The translations under genes and the position numbers were made by a program. Below are positions 8,915 to 15,370 of a stretch of 64,000 bases of DNA, piece after piece (position 1 is the first letter of the stretch; the number at the start of each line of letters is the position of its first letter). Source of the stretch: Granulicella mallensis MP5ACTX8 (GTDB taxonomy: Bacteria; Acidobacteriota; Terriglobia; Terriglobales; Acidobacteriaceae); NCBI RefSeq assembly GCF_000178955.2, contig NC_016631.1, positions 62,001-126,000 of the forward strand. The letters are read 5' to 3'. The notes below the pieces were generated by a model, which was given only the letters and a program-made list of their open reading frames with translations, searched no databases and had not been told where the DNA came from.

Positions 8915-10264
8915 ATGTCCACCGAAATAAACCCCGCTCCCGTCACGACCATCGCCACCCTCGGCCAGCACGAAGGCCAGACCATCACGCTCCGCGGCTG
9001 GCTCTACAACCTGCGCTCCTCGGGCAAGCTGCTCTTCCCGACCTTCCGCGACGGCTCCGGCACCATCCAGGGCATCGTCCCCAAGGCGGCGGTGGCGGAA
9101 GAGGTCTTCGAGACCCTCAAGAACCTCACGCTGGAGTCGAGTGTCGTCGTCACCGGCAAGGTCCGCGCCGATAGCCGCGCGCCCAGCGGCTTCGAACTCG
9201 ACGTCGAGAATGTCACCGTGACGCAGCGCATCGCCGACGAGACACCCTACCCTATCTCGCTCAAGGAGCACGGCGTCGACTTCCTCATGGAGCACCGCCA
9301 CCTCTGGCTGCGCACCCCGCGCCAGTCGGCGATCCTGCGCGTGCGCGCGACGATCATGCGGGCGGCGGCGGAGTACTTCGACACCAACGGCTTCATCCGC
9401 ACCGATCCACCGATTCTCACGCCCAATGCCTGCGAAGGAACCAGCGAGCTGTTCGAGATGGACTACTTCGACGACGACAAGGCCTACCTCACGCAGAGCG
9501 GCCAGCTCTATATCGAAGCCACGGCGCTCGCGCTGGGCAAGGTCTACTCCTTCGGCCCGACCTTCCGCGCGGAGAAGTCCAAGACCCGCCGCCACCTCAC
9601 GGAGTTCTGGATGATCGAACCCGAGGTCACCTACCTCGACCTCGACGGCCTGATGGGCCTGGCCGAGGGCTTCCTGACGCACATCGTCACGCGCGTGCTC
9701 GAAACCCATCGCGCCGACCTGAAGGTGATCGGCAAAGAGGTCTCCAAGCTGGAAGCCGTTGCCGCCCCGGGTGAGTTCCCGCGCCTCAGCTACGACGAAG
9801 CCCACCAGATGCTGGTCGAAGCCCACGCCAAGGGCCTGATCGAAAATGCGCACACCTACGGTGACGACTTCGGCTCGCCCGACGAGACCTATATCTCGAA
9901 CCAGTTCGATAAGCCGGTGATGGTGCACCGCTACCCGGCCGAGGTAAAGGCCTTCTACATGCAGCCTGATCCCAACGACCCGACCAAGGCCCTCTGCGTG
10001 GACGTGCTCGCGCCCGAAGGCTACGGCGAGATCATCGGCGGCTCACAGCGCGTAGACAGCTACGACCTGCTCAAGTCCCGCATCGAGCAGCACAACCTGC
10101 CGCTCGCGGCCTTCCAGTGGTATCTCGACCTGCGCAAGTACGGCAGCGTTCCGCACTCGGGCTTCGGTATGGGCATTGAGCGTGCCGTTGCGTGGATCTG
10201 CGGGTTAGAGCATGTGCGTGAGACGATTCCGTTCGCAAGGACGCTGAACAGGATCTACCCATGA
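8915..10264 (+). CDS. asnS: asparagine--tRNA ligase
   Basis: A 449-residue class IIb aminoacyl-tRNA synthetase that charges tRNA-Asn. An N-terminal OB-fold anticodon-binding domain ([27 protein letters not shown]) comes before the catalytic domain with motif 2 ([22 protein letters not shown]) and motif 3 ([13 protein letters not shown]). The ending [12 protein letters not shown] resembles the bacterial AsnRS ending rather than AspRS, and there is no GAD insertion domain. The next gene overlaps its stop codon. Confidence 0.92.
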   Translation: MSTEINPAPVTTIATLGQHEGQTITLRGWLYNLRSSGKLLFPTFRDGSGTIQGIVPKAAVAEEVFETLKNLTLESSVVVTGKVRADSRAPSGFELDVENVTVTQRIADETPYPISLKEHGVDFLMEHRHLWLRTPRQSAILRVRATIMRAAAEYFDTNGFIRTDPPILTPNACEGTSELFEMDYFDDDKAYLTQSGQLYIEATALALGKVYSFGPTFRAEKSKTRRHLTEFWMIEPEVTYLDLDGLMGLAEGFLTHIVTRVLETHRADLKVIGKEVSKLEAVAAPGEFPRLSYDEAHQMLVEAHAKGLIENAHTYGDDFGSPDETYISNQFDKPVMVHRYPAEVKAFYMQPDPNDPTKALCVDVLAPEGYGEIIGGSQRVDSYDLLKSRIEQHNLPLAAFQWYLDLRKYGSVPHSGFGMGIERAVAWICGLEHVRETIPFARTLNRIYP

Positions 10265-10704
10265 TGAGTGACTACGCCAATCCACCCACTCCCGAAGTGC
10301 AACCATCGCATCGGGCAGTGGGCGGATGGCTGCTTTACTTCTGCATTGCGCTCACATTCCTCGGACCGTTCAAAATGGTCCAGATGTTTCAGACGTCAGA
10401 GGTCTGGTACATGATGATGATCTATGCCATTCTTGCGCTTACGAGCTTGGTGGCCGGTGTCCTGACTTGGTCCAGGTCAAACGCAGCTTTTCCGTGGCTT
10501 AGAATTCACTTGCTGGCACGCCTCTTCTATGGCTTCCTGCAGGTCTATTTCACCCTTCAATACTTCCAACATCCAAACCTCGGTCAGTCAAAAGCCATAC
10601 AAGAAGCCTTCTACTCCATGATCAACATCTTGGCGTCGATTGCCATCTTCCTCTATTTCCGTATCTCTTCGCGCGTCGACGAAACCTTTGGCAGAAATAT
10701 TTAG
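10261..10704 (+). CDS. small integral membrane protein, DUF2569-like
   Basis: A 147-residue protein with four predicted membrane helices (around residues 22-40, 48-68, 80-100 and 118-135). The opening [11 protein letters not shown] resembles the first helix of DUF2569-type proteins, a tentative match. The ATG overlaps the asnS stop (ATGATGA), so translation may be coupled; a second ATG lies at 10264. Function unknown. Confidence 0.7.
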   Translation: MMSDYANPPTPEVQPSHRAVGGWLLYFCIALTFLGPFKMVQMFQTSEVWYMMMIYAILALTSLVAGVLTWSRSNAAFPWLRIHLLARLFYGFLQVYFTLQYFQHPNLGQSKAIQEAFYSMINILASIAIFLYFRISSRVDETFGRNI

Positions 10705-10941
10705 TTAGTGTTGCGGACCTGCAGGCTTATCGCGTTTTGCGACAAGCGCGCATTCATGTCACAGCTCAAGCCGCTCTCGCCTATTGTCTGTGTCTTGCAT
10801 AAATCGGAAGGGCAGGGTTTCAACCCTGCCACAAATCCCGTGGCGAAGATATCTACCTCGCTGCCGCAGGCCAGAGTGAAGGCGAAGCCGGAACGACTAA
10901 TCTGCTTTTTGTCGGGCGCTCACGGTGTATTCTGAGCGCCT
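10705..10941. other. gap without a supported gene
   Basis: Contains a short inverted repeat (GGGCAGGGTTTCAACCCTGCC, about 10810-10830) of the kind seen as dispersed intergenic hairpins. A 75-codon open frame here has no ribosome-binding site and unconvincing composition. Confidence 0.5.
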
Positions 10942-11709
10942 ATGATCCGCCGCTGCCTCCTCGCTGCCGCAATCGCTCTAACGGTTACTTGTACCCTCGC
11001 GTCAACGCAGCTCATCCCCACCACCCTGCATCTACCCGAGACTAACGTCAACATCTCCATCCACGTCACGCTCCAGCCCGGTTTCGACAAATCCTTTCAC
11101 GCGATCCAGTTCCGCATAGACGGCCGCACCTACCGTCTCATCGCGAAGAGCGACCTCCAGTACCTCAGCAAGCCAGAGGGCCCAGGCCTGCAACCTGCCG
11201 ATCCCATCCGTGGTCTCGTTCTCGATCGTTCACGTCTCTTCTTCCTCGCGCACTACACCTCTGAGGCCAAACCTCATACTCTCCTCTTCTTCATTGGAGA
11301 CGCCGGGGCCAGCGATGCCGCGCCTGTTCTTGTCGTCGGCTTTCACGAAGATGGTTCGCCCTACAAAGTCCTCGAGCTCGATCAATTCGACACCTCGAAC
11401 TTCACTCAACTCGAAGATGGTTCGCCAGTCATCATAGGTAAAGCCACTCTCTCGCAAGCCTACTCAGAGGCAAGCAAGGATTCTGTCTACGCCACCACCT
11501 ACGATCCCTATGCGATTTACATCGTTCACCCGAACGAACCTGCCGAATACTCTCTTGTTGAATCCAAGCGCTATAACCAACTCCATTACGTTTGGGCGGG
11601 AACGAAATCGCGAGAAGACATCGCCGTAGTCTTCCACGATAAGAATCACCATCGGCCTTACATCGTCCCGGCGAAGGATCTCGGTAAGGTCTTTCCTAAA
11701 ACGCAATAA
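10942..11709 (+). CDS. secreted hypothetical protein
   Basis: A 255-residue protein with a clear signal peptide (MIRRCLLAAAIALTVTCTLA, cleavage near ALAST). The mature part is Ser/Thr- and Asp-rich with likely beta structure. I recognise no family. Codon use is less GC-biased than its neighbours, with many AT-ending codons in the C-terminal half, which may point to a different history. It is the last ordinary gene before the Y RNA array. Confidence 0.65.
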   Translation: MIRRCLLAAAIALTVTCTLASTQLIPTTLHLPETNVNISIHVTLQPGFDKSFHAIQFRIDGRTYRLIAKSDLQYLSKPEGPGLQPADPIRGLVLDRSRLFFLAHYTSEAKPHTLLFFIGDAGASDAAPVLVVGFHEDGSPYKVLELDQFDTSNFTQLEDGSPVIIGKATLSQAYSEASKDSVYATTYDPYAIYIVHPNEPAEYSLVESKRYNQLHYVWAGTKSREDIAVVFHDKNHHRPYIVPAKDLGKVFPKTQ

Positions 11710-11795
11710 TCGTTCCATAAAATAAAACTAAATATTTCTATGAATTCACTTGCCTTTTTCCTGAGTAACTGGCAAAGTAACATCTGCGTAGGAGC

Positions 11796-11877
11796 AGCCC
11801 GATGAAATATCAATCGCACAACACGATGCGTAGGTCCCCAGAGAGAATAAGTCTCTGCGGCGATCGCCGGGCTTTTT
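11796..11877 (+). ncRNA. candidate structured RNA with 3' terminator, upstream of the Y RNA array
   Basis: AGCCCG (11796-11801) can pair with CGGGCT (11868-11873), directly followed by a T run. Inside are an AGAGA/TCTCT hairpin (11840-11856) and a CGGC-GATC-GCCG hairpin (11858-11869). This could be a small RNA, a leader attenuator or simply the terminator of the upstream gene. It does not share the Y RNA consensus. Confidence 0.35.
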
Positions 11878-11940
11878 TCTTAATCTGGTCCTAGCCCTCG
11901 GCGGACGATCCTACGCACAATCGCACGCATAACTAGATCT

Positions 11941-12014
11941 ACCGGGTGGTGAAAGAGGACAGGTACTTCGACTGTCACTCGACCCATACCACTGTCTTCG
12001 CTGATTCCCCCGGT
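11941..12014 (+). ncRNA. Y RNA-like RNA 1, minimal form
   Basis: Outer helix ACCGGG (11941-11946) with CCCGGT (12009-12014). Internal loop with TGGTG on the 5' side and ATTCC on the 3' side. Inner helix GAGGACAG (11955-11962) with CTGTCTTC (11992-11999), one G-U pair. TACTTCG follows the inner helix, as in the larger RNAs. The 29-nt terminal loop has no tRNA-like part. Upstream of rsr and only 2 nt before RNA 2. If real, it may be a Ro-binding RNA without an effector module. Confidence 0.65.
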
Positions 12015-12016
12015 AG

Positions 12017-12110
12017 TCCTGTCAGTGGCGCACTTTATGGCTACTTCTGGCAAATCCGCAAGGATTGGGTTCGAATCCCATCTGCCATGACGGATTATTC
12101 CCTGACAGGA
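12017..12110 (+). ncRNA. Y RNA-like RNA 2, T-arm-like module without D-arm
   Basis: Outer helix TCCTGTCA (12017-12024) with TGACAGGA (12103-12110), perfect. GTGGCGCA and ATTATTCCC flank the internal loop as in the other RNAs. Inner helix around 12035-12041 with 12084-12090, then CTACTTC. The module has a GGCA/TGCC stem enclosing two hairpins: AATCC-GCAA-GGATT, with a GNRA tetraloop, and TGGG-TTCGAAT-CCCA, a T-arm mimic with the T-loop TTCGAAT. No D-arm is seen. The order (capped hairpin before T-arm) is reversed relative to RNAs 4 and 5. Confidence 0.75.
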
Positions 12111-12156
12111 ATGCGCTTCTCGCGCAGCCGCGGATCTGCGTCTGCACGAGAGTAAG

Positions 12157-12312
12157 TTCCAGTGGTGATAGAGACGAGTTACTTCCACACCTAACTACGC
12201 AGGCCCGGAAGGCCTGCCGGAGAGAAAGACACTGTGGAACGGAGGCGTTGCCTCGAAGCACAAGGTTCCGTAGTTGCACTTACTCCGAACTCGTCTCGGT
12301 AGTTCCCTGGAA
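12157..12312 (+). ncRNA. Y RNA-like RNA 3, large multibranched module
   Basis: Outer helix TTCCAG (12157-12162) with CTGGAA (12307-12312). Inner helix GAGACGAGTT (12171-12180) with AACTCGTCTC (12288-12297), 10 perfect pairs. TGGTG and GTTCC flank the internal loop and ACTTCC follows the inner helix. The module is closed by AACTACG (12193-12199) with CGTAGTT (12269-12275). It has a GCAGGCC/GGCCTGC hairpin (12199-12217) and a GGAAC/GTTCC arm holding a GAGGC-GTT-GCCTC hairpin. No T-loop or D-arm is visible, so the cargo would differ from tRNA-binding enzymes. Confidence 0.75.
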
Positions 12313-12341
12313 TACGCATCGTTTGCGATAGAGAAAAGTTT

Positions 12342-12472
12342 GGCCGGTGGCGCAGAGAACAGTTACTTCGCCTATGACGCAGATGGTCGCAGGTTCGAGC
12401 CCTGCCACGGGTGTAAGTCCGTGTAGCTCAGTGGGTAGAGCATCTAGTCTGTTCTCGATTTATTCCCCGGCC
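12342..12472 (+). ncRNA. yrlA: YrlA-type Y RNA 4 with permuted tRNA mimic
   Basis: Outer helix GGCCGG (12342-12347) with CCGGCC (12467-12472); inner helix GAGAACAG (12355-12362) with CTGTTCTC (12449-12456). TGGCG and ATTCC flank the internal loop and TTACTTCG follows the inner helix. The module runs in permuted tRNA order: T-arm GCAGG-TTCGAGC-CCTGC (12389-12405), acceptor-like stem CACGGGT/GTCCGTG (12406-12423, two wobble pairs) closed by GTAA, a GNRA tetraloop, then D-arm GCTC-AGTGGGTA-GAGC (12426-12441). AGAT/ATCT can form an anticodon-stem-like helix. This is the layout known for bacterial YrlA RNAs that bind Rsr. Confidence 0.88.
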
Positions 12473-12519
12473 AATAACCCGTTCCAGCGAGAGGGCTGGT
12501 TAGAAAGAAGAGCTTTGTT

Positions 12520-12858
12520 ATGGGCAAGGCCTATGTCAAAGGCGGCACACCGGTAGGTTCGGTGTCGCTATGCAGAACGTGTACGAGTGCGCAGATCATG
12601 ACCGGCTATCGCGAGTCGGAGTTGATTACGATCTGCGACAACGTTCATCCCAACATCGTAGTTCCGTTCAATATCTATGAGTGCACGGGTTACTACGACA
12701 AGAATCGTCCCAGTTGGGACGAGATGAAGAAGCTCGCTATCAATGTGGCTCCCGGTCCTTTGAAACCCGTAGGTTTCAAAGTCGGCATCGGCTTCCGCGA
12801 AGCAGCGGTCACTGTCGGAGAACCCGATGAGGACGAGTACGACGATGACGATGATTAA
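12520..12858 (+). CDS. small Cys-containing protein with acidic tail, between Y RNAs
   Basis: A 112-residue protein I do not recognise. It has Cys residues at CRTC (a CxxC pair, about residues 18-21), ICD and YECTG, which could bind a metal. The tail is almost only Asp and Glu (EDEYDDDDD). ATG at 12520 is preceded by GAAGAG about eight bases upstream. It begins 47 nt after RNA 4 and ends 6 nt before RNA 5, so it seems co-transcribed with the array and rsr. It is intronless and not a shadow of another gene. It may be a protein partner of the RNP; this is inference. Confidence 0.65.
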   Translation: MGKAYVKGGTPVGSVSLCRTCTSAQIMTGYRESELITICDNVHPNIVVPFNIYECTGYYDKNRPSWDEMKKLAINVAPGPLKPVGFKVGIGFREAAVTVGEPDEDEYDDDDD

Positions 12859-12864
12859 CACCTT

Positions 12865-12993
12865 CGCCGGTGGCGTAGGTAACAGCTCCTTCGGACTAAG
12901 GTGTTGCAGGTTCGAATCCTGCCACAAGCGCAAGCTCGTGTAGCTCAACTGGCAGAGCACTTGGCTATGCTGTTGCCACTTTGTTCCCCGGCG
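12865..12993 (+). ncRNA. yrlA: YrlA-type Y RNA 5 with permuted tRNA mimic
   Basis: Outer helix CGCCGG (12865-12870) with CCGGCG (12988-12993); inner helix GGTAACAGC (12878-12886) with GCTGTTGCC (12969-12977). TGGCG and GTTCC flank the internal loop; the loop-proximal TACTTCG is altered to TCCTTCG. T-arm GCAGG-TTCGAAT-CCTGC (12906-12922); acceptor-like stem CACAAGC/GCTCGTG (12923-12940, one mismatch) closed by GCAA, a GNRA tetraloop; D-arm GCTC-AACTGGCA-GAGC (12943-12958). CTAAG (12896-12900) can pair with CTTGG (12960-12964) as an anticodon stem mimic. It ends just before the rsr ribosome-binding site. Confidence 0.9.
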
Positions 12994-13027
12994 ATTTTTG
13001 TAAGTGCACTTTATAAGGAGGTGCGTG

Positions 13028-14341
13028 ATGAAACTGAACATCCTGAAGTTTGCCCATCTCGCTCGGCCCCGCACCCATGAGGGTGCGCCGGCTGTAGCCA
13101 TCACCCCGGAGCTTGCGCTGCGGCGCAGCGTGCTCGCCTGCATGCTGTGGGAGAACGAGTTCTATGAGGACGGCGTCGCCATCGCGGGACGCATCCGCGA
13201 ACTCGTGCCGAAGGTCGCGGCAGAAAAGGTTGCCGCGCTCGCGGTCGAGGCCCGCACGGCGATGAAGCTGCGCCATGCGCCGCTGCTGCTCGTCCGCGAG
13301 ATGGCGCGCCACGCCACGCACCGCGCGTTTGTAGCGGAGACGCTGGCTCGCGTGATCCAGCGTGCCGACGAGCTCGCCGAGTTCGTCGCAATCTACTGGG
13401 CCGATGGCCGTGCACCTCTCTCGGGGCAGGTGAAGAAGGGTCTTGCAGCGGCGTTCCCGAAGTTCGACGAGTACGCGCTCGCGAAGTACGATCGCGCGGG
13501 CGTTGTTCGGCTTCGCGATGTGCTGTTCCTGTGCCACGCGAAGCCGCGAGATGCGGAGCAGGCTGCGGTCTGGAAGCGGCTGGTCGATGGTGAGCTTGCG
13601 ACGCCCGATACCTGGGAGGTCGCACTCTCGGCCAGTGCGGGCGACAAGCGTGCGCACTGGGAGCGTCTGCTTGCAGAGAACAAGCTTGGCGCGCTCGCCC
13701 TGCTGCGCAACCTTCGCAACATGAAGGCTGCGGGAGTCGACGAGAAGCTGGTGGTCTCAGCTCTCGGCACGATGAAGACCGATCGCGTTCTGCCCTTCCG
13801 CTTTCTTGCTGCGGCGCGTTATGCCCCGCAGTGGGAGGAGGAGCTGGAGGCTGCGATGTTCCGCGCAGTCGCCGAGCGCGAAAAGCTTGTCGGTCACACG
13901 GTGCTGCTGGTCGACGTCTCAGGCAGCATGGTCGTGCCTCTCTCTCGCCGTTCGGAGATGCTGCGCACCGACGCGGCCTACGGTCTTGCGGTGCTGCTGC
14001 GCGAGATCGCGGAGAAGGTGAGCGTCTATACCTTCTCGGTTGGTGCTGTTCGGGTTCCGCCGCGGCGTGGCTTTGCACTGCGCGATGCGATGGAGGCGAG
14101 CCAGCCGCACGGAGGGACGAATCTCGGTGCGGCGCTGGAGGCGGTAAAGGAGAAGTACGACCGCATCCTCGTCATCACGGACGAACAGTCACACGATCGC
14201 GTACCCGCGCCGAAGGGCCGTGGCTATGTGATCAACGTAGCCAGCGCGCGCAACGGCGTAGGCTACGGAGCGTGGTCGCACATCGACGGCTGGAGCGAGG
14301 CCGTCATCGAGTACGTCCGTGAGTTGGAGCGGGCGGAATAA
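13028..14341 (+). CDS. rsr: Ro60-related protein Rsr (TROVE plus vWA domains)
   Basis: A 437-residue ortholog of the Ro60 autoantigen. Ro60 is a ring of helical repeats that binds Y RNAs on its outer face and misfolded RNA in its central hole. In bacteria Rsr acts with Y RNA in RNA processing or decay, often with a 3' exonuclease such as PNPase. The TROVE region is about residues 10-280. The C-terminal von Willebrand A domain has an intact metal site: DVSGS (D296), T364 in GGTNLG and D385 in ITDEQ. The start is the ATG at 13028 behind a strong AAGGAGGTG; an upstream in-frame start at 13004 lacks one. Y RNA genes lie immediately upstream, which supports the call. No rtcB or pnp lies in the window. 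Confidence 0.92.
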   Translation: MKLNILKFAHLARPRTHEGAPAVAITPELALRRSVLACMLWENEFYEDGVAIAGRIRELVPKVAAEKVAALAVEARTAMKLRHAPLLLVREMARHATHRAFVAETLARVIQRADELAEFVAIYWADGRAPLSGQVKKGLAAAFPKFDEYALAKYDRAGVVRLRDVLFLCHAKPRDAEQAAVWKRLVDGELATPDTWEVALSASAGDKRAHWERLLAENKLGALALLRNLRNMKAAGVDEKLVVSALGTMKTDRVLPFRFLAAARYAPQWEEELEAAMFRAVAEREKLVGHTVLLVDVSGSMVVPLSRRSEMLRTDAAYGLAVLLREIAEKVSVYTFSVGAVRVPPRRGFALRDAMEASQPHGGTNLGAALEAVKEKYDRILVITDEQSHDRVPAPKGRGYVINVASARNGVGYGAWSHIDGWSEAVIEYVRELERAE

Positions 14342-14364
14342 CTAATGGAACCACAAAGCCTTGT

Positions 14365-14408
14365 GGTGCCTGTCTTAGGTGGGTTGCCTCACTCCTAAGA
14401 TAGGCACC
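14365..14408 (+). terminator. hairpin after rsr
   Basis: GGTGCCTGTCTTAGG and CCTAAGATAGGCACC form a 15-pair stem with one wobble and a 14-nt loop. There is no following T tract, so it may act as an mRNA end stabiliser as well as a terminator. Confidence 0.5.
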
Positions 14409-14468
14409 GGGCATGAATCACTGGCACGAATACACCAAAATATGCCATCCTTACACATCGGAGTCTTC

Positions 14469-14672
14469 ATGCGAACCAACATCGAAATCGACGACCAACT
14501 GATGGCCGAGGCTTTGCGTTCGAGTGGTGAACCCACCAAGCGTGCCGCCGTCGAAGCGGCCTTGCGCCTGCTGATCCAAACCAAGGCGCAGGGCGGCATC
14601 CGCAAGCTTCGCGGCAAGATTCAATGGGAAGGCGATCTCGCGGAACTTCGCCGGAGCCGCGTTCGGGACTGA
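14469..14672 (+). CDS. vapB: type II antitoxin, VapB family
   Basis: A 67-residue antitoxin that neutralises the VapC ribonuclease and represses its own operon. The N-terminus MRTNIEIDDQLMAEALR is the ribbon-helix-helix DNA-binding part of the VapB group, followed by the toxin-binding tail (KAQGGIRKLRGKIQW). The ATG at 14469 is chosen because homologs begin MRTN; the open frame extends upstream without similarity. The stop lies 2 bp before vapC. Confidence 0.9.
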   Translation: MRTNIEIDDQLMAEALRSSGEPTKRAAVEAALRLLIQTKAQGGIRKLRGKIQWEGDLAELRRSRVRD

Positions 14673-14674
14673 TC

Positions 14675-15076
14675 ATGGTTATCGTCGACACGACGGTCTG
14701 GATTGATTACCTCGCGGGCAGAACCAATGCGCAGACCGCCTGGTTGGATGCCCAGGTAGACCATCAGCGCCTTGGGCTTACGGATCTTATCCTGTGCGAG
14801 ATTCTGCAGGTGATTCGCGCTGATGCCGATCTCAAAAAGGTTCGTCGCGAACTCTCGCGCTTCGAAGTCTTTTCTACGGGTGGGGAGACTCTTGCAGTAG
14901 CCTCGGCGCAGAACTATCGGGCACTGCGGCGTCGCGGTATCACCGTTCGCACGACGATCGACTGCCTCATCGCCACCTTCTGCCTCCGCGAGGGGCACTC
15001 GCTATTGCATCATGACCACGACTTCAATCCCTTCGAGAAGCATCTTGGATTGCGCGTGGTTCACCCGGTGACATAG
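14675..15076 (+). CDS. vapC: type II toxin, VapC-family PIN-domain ribonuclease
   Basis: A 133-residue PIN-domain RNase; VapC toxins usually cleave tRNA or rRNA when free of antitoxin. The acidic site is visible: VDTTVW (Asp4), an ILCEILQ Glu (about residue 43) and TIDCLIA plus HDHDF in the C-terminal half. The ATG at 14675 is 2 bp after vapB. Its position beside a Ro60 RNP locus is notable but functional linkage is only a guess. Confidence 0.92.
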   Translation: MVIVDTTVWIDYLAGRTNAQTAWLDAQVDHQRLGLTDLILCEILQVIRADADLKKVRRELSRFEVFSTGGETLAVASAQNYRALRRRGITVRTTIDCLIATFCLREGHSLLHHDHDFNPFEKHLGLRVVHPVT

Positions 15077-15089
15077 GGCCGCACGATGA

Positions 15090-15260
15090 CTAGTGCAGGC
15101 CCCGCGTAACCAGAAAAATAAACAAGGCTATAACGCCCCCGACCGTCCCAATCAGCCCTGTCGCGATAAAGATCGTCGCGCCGCGCTTTTTCTCAGGAGT
15201 GGGTGGGGTAATGCCTACCGTGATGATGAAGCCATCGACAATGCCCTGGATGAGACCCAT
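15090..15260 (-). CDS. small single-span membrane protein
   Basis: A 56-residue open frame with one membrane helix (about residues 30-50, IFIATGLIGTVGGVIALFIF) after a positively charged EKKRG. The ATG at 15260 has GAGGT about eight bases upstream. It converges on vapC with a 13-bp gap. No family recognised. Short length leaves some doubt. Confidence 0.5.
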   Translation of the reverse strand: MGLIQGIVDGFIITVGITPPTPEKKRGATIFIATGLIGTVGGVIALFIFLVTRGLH

Positions 15261-15370
15261 CTTCGTGTACCTCAGTTAAAGAGATAACGGATCGCATCCT
15301 AAGCCATCGCTCCGATCTTGCTGCGGCTTGACGATTCTTGCGGGAACTATGATGGAGCAGGAGACAGCCA

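Noticed and set aside
10708-10935. 75-codon open frame after the DUF2569-like gene
   Set aside because: Contains an intergenic hairpin repeat and no recognisable start signal.
12380-12445. tRNA gene suggested by T-loop and D-arm sequence
   Set aside because: The arms are in permuted order with a GNRA cap on the acceptor-like stem and no CCA end; it belongs to a Y RNA, not a tRNA.
12900-12962. second tRNA-like segment read as a split or permuted tRNA
   Set aside because: It is enclosed by the same Y-type helices as the other RNAs and lies directly before rsr.
13101-14078. 325-codon Arg/Ala/Pro-rich frame antisense to rsr
   Set aside because: Low-complexity shadow frame caused by codon bias.
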